A DNA stretch of 11,983 nt from Syntrophomonadaceae bacterium (lineage in GTDB: Bacteria > Bacillota > Syntrophomonadia > Syntrophomonadales > Syntrophomonadaceae): assembly GCA_028683995.1 (NCBI GenBank), contig JAQUGU010000013.1, forward strand, positions 1 through 11,983, given 5' to 3'. Positions 7,527 through 11,983 of this stretch are shown here, in pieces (the stretch's first letter is position 1; each line of letters begins with the position of its first letter). The notes under the pieces are model-generated. The model had not been told where the DNA came from. It made no database searches and saw only the letters and a program-made list of their open reading frames with translations. The position numbers were made by a program, and so were the translations under genes.

Positions 7527-7542
7527 TGCAAACATCATGCCA
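7527..7542 (-). promoter_or_regulatory. Sigma-54 (-24/-12) promoter of the aldehyde oxidoreductase operon
   Basis: On the minus strand TGGCATGATGTTTGCA has the invariant GG and GC doublets separated by exactly 10 nt and fits TGGCAYG-N4-TTGCW at every defined position. It points toward the ferredoxin-like gene. Transcription should start near 7517, giving a leader of about 290 nt. The operon's last gene is a sigma-54 activator, which makes a chance match unlikely. Confidence 0.85.
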
Positions 7543-7584
7543 ACCATAGAGAAGCCCTATAATGCTATTTACAGCTGCAAATGA

Positions 7585-7613
7585 TGTAACACTGTTGTAA
7601 CTTCAGTGTCACA
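7585..7613. promoter_or_regulatory. Candidate upstream activator site 1 (inverted repeat)
   Basis: TGTAACACTG and CAGTGTCACA form 10-bp arms with one mismatch around 9 nt. The centre is about 82 bp upstream of the predicted start, the usual position for a sigma-54 activator dimer site. A further TGTAAC occurs at 7596-7601, inside the spacer. Confidence 0.6.
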
Positions 7614-7626
7614 CTTTTCAGGAAGG

Positions 7627-7656
7627 TGTAACATTTTTATACATGTATCTGTTATA
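7627..7656. promoter_or_regulatory. Candidate upstream activator site 2 (weaker inverted repeat)
   Basis: TGTAACA and TGTTATA form imperfect 7-bp arms around 16 nt, enclosing the palindrome ATACATGTAT (7639-7648). The TGTAACA half-site is identical to the one in site 1 and lies exactly 42 bp from it, four helical turns, so two dimers would sit on the same face of the DNA. Confidence 0.45.
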
Positions 7657-7711
7657 CGCTTGGTCTCTATTGGTATGTAGATTAAGAGATGTGTAATAGA
7701 AGTGTGGCAAA

Positions 7712-7731
7712 GGAGGGCTGGTAAGCCCTCC
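7712..7731 (-). terminator. Probable intrinsic terminator of the MoaD/ThiS-like gene
   Basis: GGAGGGCT and AGCCCTCC form a perfect 8-bp GC-rich stem with a 4-nt loop, starting 8 nt after the stop codon. Only three Ts follow in the minus-strand sense, so it may be leaky. It separates the sulfur-carrier gene from the sigma-54 promoter region. Confidence 0.6.
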
Positions 7732-7739
7732 ATAAAAAA

Positions 7740-7973
7740 TTAGCCTCCTCCAACCGGAGGGAAAATAGAGAGGATATCCTTATCGCGCAGGGTTTGCTGG
7801 AGTTCGCTATGCTTACCGTTTTGAAAAACGATACCCAGTTCTTTATGGGGAATATTTAGCTGTTCAATTACATCTGCAACTGTTGTACCCTCTTCATAGT
7901 CAAATACTTGCTCTTTAAATCTGCCCTGGCGCAGGGTAGCAAAAAGCCTGACTGTAACTTTGATGTTAAACAA
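7740..7973 (-). CDS. MoaD/ThiS-family sulfur carrier protein
   Basis: A 77-residue ubiquitin-fold protein: KVTVRLFATLR at the start, EGTTVADVIEQLNI in the middle, and a C-terminal IFPPVGGG ending in the Gly-Gly needed for adenylation and thiocarboxylate formation. MoaD proteins donate sulfur for the dithiolene of molybdopterin and tungstopterin. Small MoaD-like genes are often found beside AOR genes, so supply of cofactor for the neighbouring enzyme is the likely role. A ThiS or other sulfur-carrier role cannot be excluded, because no adenylating partner (MoeB/ThiF) or MoaE is in the window. The start is TTG 7973, with AGGGAAAGGGG directly upstream, partly too close to the codon. The gene appears to have its own promoter (8080-8109) and terminator, so it is not simply part of the sigma-54 transcript. 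Confidence 0.88.
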   Translation of the reverse strand: MFNIKVTVRLFATLRQGRFKEQVFDYEEGTTVADVIEQLNIPHKELGIVFQNGKHSELQQTLRDKDILSIFPPVGGG

Positions 7974-8079
7974 CCCCTTTCCCTATTACAATTAACCCTG
8001 GTAAAAGATTTTAAACCAAAAATGTGTATCTTTCCACCCCAAGTTATTACCATGGGACCGTATCGGTATTAACCTTAAA

Positions 8080-8109
8080 CTTATACAATAGCCCTTTTAC
8101 TTCTGACAA
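8080..8109 (-). promoter_or_regulatory. Candidate sigma-A promoter for the MoaD/ThiS-like gene
   Basis: In the minus-strand sense TTGTCA and TATAAG are separated by 18 nt, each matching five of six consensus bases. The predicted start near 8073 leaves a leader of about 100 nt. Confidence 0.45.
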
Positions 8110-8283
8110 TTATGGCTATAGTCCCAGGTTTATTATTTTGTCGATTATTAATCCCAGGAAGGTGGGGCCTGCATTATTATGGACTTTTTTCTTCTTTTTT
8201 ACCGTTACAAGCAGGAATAATGTCACAAGTTTTAGAATAGGTAATTAGTCAGGAATTTTATTCCTGAAAACTACAAACCAGGA

Positions 8284-8309
8284 CTCCCGCGAAAAATACG
8301 CTTCGGGAG
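8284..8309 (+). promoter_or_regulatory. Hairpin overlapping the ribosome binding site of the diguanylate cyclase
   Basis: CTCCCG (8284-8289) can pair with CGGGAG (8304-8309), which contains most of the GGGAGGG ribosome binding site (8305-8311) of the TTG start at 8319. The 14-nt loop and 6 GC-rich pairs could lower translation unless opened. The pairing is seen; regulation is inferred. Confidence 0.5.
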
Positions 8310-8318
8310 GGAAATATA

Positions 8319-10187
8319 TTGAGACAGTTTATCAGGAAGTTTCAAATTGCTCTAACAGGGATAGTACTGCTACTCGCTTTATCGCTGTTGGCCATCATGT
8401 TCCCGGTACAAAATGAATTGATGAAGAGCGAACGATCTAACTTTTGTACCGAAGCAGGAATGTATCTCATCACTGTTAATAACTTTATCGACAATTGTAT
8501 CCAGGATACGGAAGGTCTATGCTGTTGCGCAGAAATAAGGCATAAGATTTTAGATTATCATTCTGGAAAATTAGGTAGAGAGGAATTGGTTAGTTTTGCC
8601 CAACCTCAGTATGTCAATAGTGCTGCCAGGCTAAAAAACTGCGTTTTGGCTGTACGCCTGGTCGATAATCAGATTATAAGCTCCTACGGAAATCAAAGCA
8701 TTATTAAAGAAATCGATTTGCCGCGCCGGTATGAGACTTACCCTGCAGTTAACTATCTTAATTATAAGGGCCGTCCCTTCTTTATAGTTTGGAACCCGCT
8801 GATATGTGAGGAAGAAATAATAGCTTATGACATAGCAATATTTAACCCGACAGCAATGTTGGCGGAAATGAATTTGATTGATTATCAGTTAAAAATTATC
8901 CCGCAGACCGACTTAAACCTTGGGGAAATGAATAAAGTAGATGTTAATCTGTTCACTCATAATAATACCACCTGGTTTGTAGGAAAAATTAATCACAGTA
9001 ATGCTCTGCTACTGTTGGGGGAAGACAATTCCATTCTTTATAAGTCGGTATACAACAGTACCGTTACAAACATGCTGATAGTTGCTCTATCCCTTATAGC
9101 TACTATGTCTTTAATTTATTTCTTTGTTTATCGCCAGGCCTTACAACTGCTTTCTCAGCTCCGCCATGCCAATAAAGACCTGCAGGTGGAGAAGGCCCGG
9201 GCAGAAAAACTGGCTCAGGGGCAACAACATTTATTTAATATTTTCCGTTATCTGAGTGCTTCCCGGTCGGTGGATGACGATTTTGAAATTATTAGCCGTT
9301 CCCTGCCTTTTATTATTAATTTCCGTAATTGTCTTATGGCGGTACAGGAATCGAAAGAAAGTAATTCTTTTACCATAAGGGAGCTTACCGGGGAACTTAC
9401 TTCCCAACACCTGGGAACAATGCTGATTAAAAAAGGCACTATACTGGAACAAGCAATAGCTACCGGCCGACCATTCTATAGTGGTAATGTACAATTGGAA
9501 ATTGAAGGTATTCAACTATATCATAATGAGATTGAATCTTTAATTATTGCCCCCATAGTTTATTCAAATTTCAACTGGGGACTGGTGGCTATCGACCATT
9601 TGGAAAAAGAAGCTTTTACCGAACTCGATTTTGAACTCATGAACATTCTCGCTTCGCATATTGCCCTGCACCTGGAAGAAATGGAGGCTAAAAATAAACT
9701 TAACCAGCAGGCTCTGATAGATCCCCTGACCGGAATATGGAATCGCCGCTATATGATGAAGCGCATAGAAGAAGAAGAGGAAAAGCTAAAACGCCATGGG
9801 GGGGAGGCCTGTGTTGCTATTTTAGACCTGGGTAACCTCAAAATGATAAATGACTGCTTTGGCCATAATGCCGGGGATGAGGTGTTGAAAGCTACCGCCA
9901 ATGCCATTACCCAAAGTATTCGTTCGATGGATACAGTGGGACGCTACGGAGGCGATGAATTTATAGTACTTTTCCCCTCCACCTCCCCGGAAGAGGCCCA
10001 AACAGCCCTGCAGAGGGTCAATGAAGAGATTAGTAAGCAGCGCCCGCCCGGGGTTAATATAGATGTTTTTGCTGATTTCGGAATAGCCTGCAGTCCATTA
10101 GATACCCCCCGCCTTCTGGACGCGATTAATATCGCTGATGCCAGGATGTATAACCATAAAAGAGAACGTAATGCCGAGCCCCGATAG
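8319..10187 (+). CDS. Membrane-bound diguanylate cyclase (external domain-TM-GAF-GGDEF)
   Basis: Makes cyclic di-GMP from two GTP. The start is TTG 8319 behind GGGAGGG; the product has 622 residues. A membrane helix (about 11-29) and a second (about 250-270) flank a roughly 220-residue outside domain, probably a sensor. That domain has seven cysteines (C43, C60, C68, C69, C70, C108, C163), including a CCC run, which is unusual for an extracytoplasmic sensor. A short coiled-coil leads to a GAF-like domain (about 300-455), then GGDEF from DPLTGIWNRR near 468. The signature GGDEF is intact at 544-548, and RSMD exactly five residues before it is a complete inhibitory I-site, so the enzyme should be active and subject to product inhibition. 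It is transcribed away from the aldehyde operon; the signal sensed is unknown. Confidence 0.93.
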   Translation: MRQFIRKFQIALTGIVLLLALSLLAIMFPVQNELMKSERSNFCTEAGMYLITVNNFIDNCIQDTEGLCCCAEIRHKILDYHSGKLGREELVSFAQPQYVNSAARLKNCVLAVRLVDNQIISSYGNQSIIKEIDLPRRYETYPAVNYLNYKGRPFFIVWNPLICEEEIIAYDIAIFNPTAMLAEMNLIDYQLKIIPQTDLNLGEMNKVDVNLFTHNNTTWFVGKINHSNALLLLGEDNSILYKSVYNSTVTNMLIVALSLIATMSLIYFFVYRQALQLLSQLRHANKDLQVEKARAEKLAQGQQHLFNIFRYLSASRSVDDDFEIISRSLPFIINFRNCLMAVQESKESNSFTIRELTGELTSQHLGTMLIKKGTILEQAIATGRPFYSGNVQLEIEGIQLYHNEIESLIIAPIVYSNFNWGLVAIDHLEKEAFTELDFELMNILASHIALHLEEMEAKNKLNQQALIDPLTGIWNRRYMMKRIEEEEEKLKRHGGEACVAILDLGNLKMINDCFGHNAGDEVLKATANAITQSIRSMDTVGRYGGDEFIVLFPSTSPEEAQTALQRVNEEISKQRPPGVNIDVFADFGIACSPLDTPRLLDAINIADARMYNHKRERNAEPR

Positions 10188-10373
10188 ATAGTTTTTGCAA
10201 TTTGCAGGATATTGTTAAAACATAGCGAAAGTTATTGACATGGATACATATATTTCCTTTATCCAACATTTTTTACAAATATGCTCCTGCCCATTAAAAC
10301 AATATACCAGGTTTACCTCTTGAAGCAAGAATTAGCATTCTATTTCTTTAAGTATCTACAACGAGGTGAAAAC
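10188..10373 (+). other. Intergenic region (186 bp) between the two cyclic-di-GMP genes
   Basis: No clear terminator follows the first gene. A possible sigma-A promoter lies at 10235-10263: TTGACA, 17 nt, then a weak TTTATC. The rest is AT-rich with no feature I can name, up to the GAGGTG ribosome binding site before the ATG at 10374. Confidence 0.45.
10235..10263 (+). promoter_or_regulatory. Candidate sigma-A promoter for the PAS-GGDEF-HD-GYP gene
   Basis: A perfect -35 TTGACA is followed after 17 nt by TTTATC, a poor -10. The position, about 110 nt upstream of the gene, is plausible. Confidence 0.4.
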
Positions 10374-11983
10374 ATGAATGATAGGCAGAAATTTACCCCG
10401 GACGCTGTATCTTCTGGTGCTGTGAATCTAGAAGAATTTTTAAAGCGCAGGCAAATGGAAGAAGAACCAGGTCAGAACCAGGATAATTTTCACCGTCTGG
10501 CTGAAATTATACCGACTTCGATTTATATCTTACAGGATGATAAACTGGTCTGGGTTAACTCCACCCTGATGGAAATTAACGGCTTTACCCAGGAAGAATG
10601 CATGGAAATAGACTGCTGGAGCTATATCCACCCGGATTTTCGAGCAGCGGTTCGTCAGAGAGTCCAGGCCTGCCTGCAGGGTTTAAATGCCCCTTCCCGC
10701 TATGAGTTTGTAATAAAAACCCCTAAAAAACACAAGGTCTGGGTAGACGCCTCTTACAGTTATTTGGAGTATCAGGGCAAACCTGCGGTTATCGCCGTTT
10801 TGTATGATATTACTGAAAGGAAGCAAGCTGAAGAAGCATTGCGCCAATCCAAGCAGTTACTGGACAATATTATCAGTTTTCTCCCCGATCCTACTGCGGT
10901 GGTTAACAAAAAAGGCAGGATTATTTCCTGGAACCGGGCTATCGAAGATATGACCGGATATACGGCTGCAGACATGATGGGAAAAGGAAATCACGCCTAT
11001 GCCCTGCCTTTTTATGGCCTTCCTCGTCCTACCTTGTTAGATATTGTTCTGAGCAATGATAAAGAGTCATGGTCACAGTATAGTAAAGTGGAACACATCG
11101 GGGAAGAGACTCTGGCTACGGAAACCTTTTGCCCGTATATAGGTTCCCAAGGAGCTATGCTCTACGCTATAGCTTCGCCTTTATATGATGAGCAGGGTAA
11201 TAAAATAGGAGCCATCGAATCACTGCGAAACATTACCAGGCAAAAACAGGATGAGGAAAGAATTCGCTATTTAAGCTACCATGATAAACTAACCGGCCTA
11301 TACAACCGCGCCTTTTTTGAGGAGGAATTTAAGCGTCTGGATACCGAGAGGCAATTACCTCTCAGTATAATAATTGGCGATGTTAATGGTTTAAAACTGA
11401 TTAATGATGCTTTCGGTCACCATGATGGTGATGAACTGTTAACCAGTGTGGCAAGTTTACTTAAACAAGCCTGCCGGGAAGAAGATATCATTGCCCGCTG
11501 GGGTGGTGACGAGTTCGCCATTTTGCTTCCCCAAACCTGTGAAGAGGATGCTCTCAAGTTATATAAGCGGATTAAAAATAGCTGCCGCCAGGCCGGGTCT
11601 TACCCATTGCAGATTAGTATATCTCTGGGTGTGGCTACCAAGGAATATAACTGGCAAAATACCCTGGATATTCTCAAGGAAGCCGAAGACCGTATGTATC
11701 GCAACAAGCTCCTGGAGCATAAGAGTAATCGCAGTACTTTTATCACCTCGCTGGAAAAAACTCTCTGGATGAAAAGCCATGAAACCCGTGAACATACTAG
11801 TCGCCTGCGGAGAATGGTAATTCAGCTGGGTCAGGCACTGGCTCTGCCGGAAAACGAGCTGGATAATCTGATCCTGCTGGCTTCGCTGCATGATATAGGT
11901 AAGATCGCCATACCTAGTAGTATTCTGGATAAACCCACCCGGCTTACCCCGGAGGAATGGGAGATAATCAAGAAACACCCGGA
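10374..11983 (+). CDS. PAS-PAS-GGDEF-HD-GYP cyclic-di-GMP enzyme, 3' end outside window
   Basis: Probably bifunctional in cyclic-di-GMP turnover. The frame is open from ATG 10374 (GAGGTG upstream) to the right edge: 536 complete codons. Two PAS domains come first (about 40-146, ending in DITERKQAEE, and about 158-295), with no membrane segment, so the protein should be cytoplasmic. The GGDEF domain starts at HDKLTGLYNR near 302; GGDEF is intact at 377-381, with RxxD (REED) five residues before it, so synthesis and an I-site look possible. An HD-GYP domain begins near 455 and shows the metal-binding HD at 506-507 in LHDIGKIAIP, then the usual EEWEIIKKHP. The GYP motif would lie past the edge, so phosphodiesterase activity cannot be confirmed. 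It follows the diguanylate cyclase on the same strand. Confidence 0.93.
   Translation, partial: MNDRQKFTPDAVSSGAVNLEEFLKRRQMEEEPGQNQDNFHRLAEIIPTSIYILQDDKLVWVNSTLMEINGFTQEECMEIDCWSYIHPDFRAAVRQRVQACLQGLNAPSRYEFVIKTPKKHKVWVDASYSYLEYQGKPAVIAVLYDITERKQAEEALRQSKQLLDNIISFLPDPTAVVNKKGRIISWNRAIEDMTGYTAADMMGKGNHAYALPFYGLPRPTLLDIVLSNDKESWSQYSKVEHIGEETLATETFCPYIGSQGAMLYAIASPLYDEQGNKIGAIESLRNITRQKQDEERIRYLSYHDKLTGLYNRAFFEEEFKRLDTERQLPLSIIIGDVNGLKLINDAFGHHDGDELLTSVASLLKQACREEDIIARWGGDEFAILLPQTCEEDALKLYKRIKNSCRQAGSYPLQISISLGVATKEYNWQNTLDILKEAEDRMYRNKLLEHKSNRSTFITSLEKTLWMKSHETREHTSRLRRMVIQLGQALALPENELDNLILLASLHDIGKIAIPSSILDKPTRLTPEEWEIIKKHP

Larger units (their letters stand above)
7974..8318. other. Divergent intergenic region (345 bp) between MoaD-like and diguanylate cyclase genes
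   Basis: It contains the candidate minus-strand promoter, a short hairpin (CAGGAAT/ATTCCTG, 8250-8266) and a hairpin overlapping the cyclase ribosome binding site (8284-8309). TCCCAGG is repeated at 8122-8128 and 8152-8158, 30 bp apart. I see no convincing gene, no -24/-12 element, and no clear sigma-A promoter for the plus-strand cyclase. Confidence 0.5.

Noticed and set aside
8024..8248. A 74-codon plus-strand frame in the divergent intergenic region
   Set aside because: No ribosome binding site, low-complexity phenylalanine run, no recognisable family; it overlaps the candidate promoter of the MoaD-like gene.

Overview
The window looks like chromosomal DNA from an anaerobic, low-to-mid GC member of the Clostridia (Firmicutes), possibly a syntrophic or fermentative one. 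The reasons are strong AGGAGG-type ribosome binding sites, several TTG starts, a tungsten-type aldehyde oxidoreductase, and NuoE/NuoF-like flavin-based electron-transfer subunits. I cannot name the species from sequence alone.

Region 1 (about 1-7540, all minus strand) is one tightly packed six-gene operon. In transcription order it encodes a 158-residue protein with four [4Fe-4S] motifs, an aldehyde:ferredoxin oxidoreductase (AOR/WOR) family catalytic subunit, a NuoE-like [2Fe-2S] subunit, a NuoF-like FMN/NADH subunit with an extra two-cluster ferredoxin tail, a short NuoG/HoxU-like iron-sulfur subunit, and an AcoR-type sigma-54 activator that runs off the left edge. The five enzyme genes match the architecture expected of an electron-bifurcating tungsten aldehyde oxidoreductase (Wor/Bfu type): aldehyde oxidised to acid, electrons shared between NAD and ferredoxin. 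The activator has a GAF-PAS-AAA+ layout with an intact GAFTGA motif.

Region 2 (7229-8318) is the control region plus one small gene. It holds a complete -24/-12 sigma-54 promoter match at 7527-7542, upstream of it two imperfect inverted repeats spaced about four helical turns apart (candidate activator sites), a long 5' leader with hairpins, and a separately terminated MoaD/ThiS-like sulfur-carrier gene that could feed pterin cofactor synthesis for the oxidoreductase. The cis and trans parts of a sigma-54 switch are thus both present: the last gene of the operon probably senses a metabolite and activates the operon's own promoter.

Region 3 (8319-11983, plus strand) carries two cyclic-di-GMP enzymes: a membrane-anchored GAF-GGDEF diguanylate cyclase with a cysteine-rich external domain, and a PAS-PAS-GGDEF-HD-GYP protein cut by the right edge. 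Their link to the aldehyde operon is positional only.
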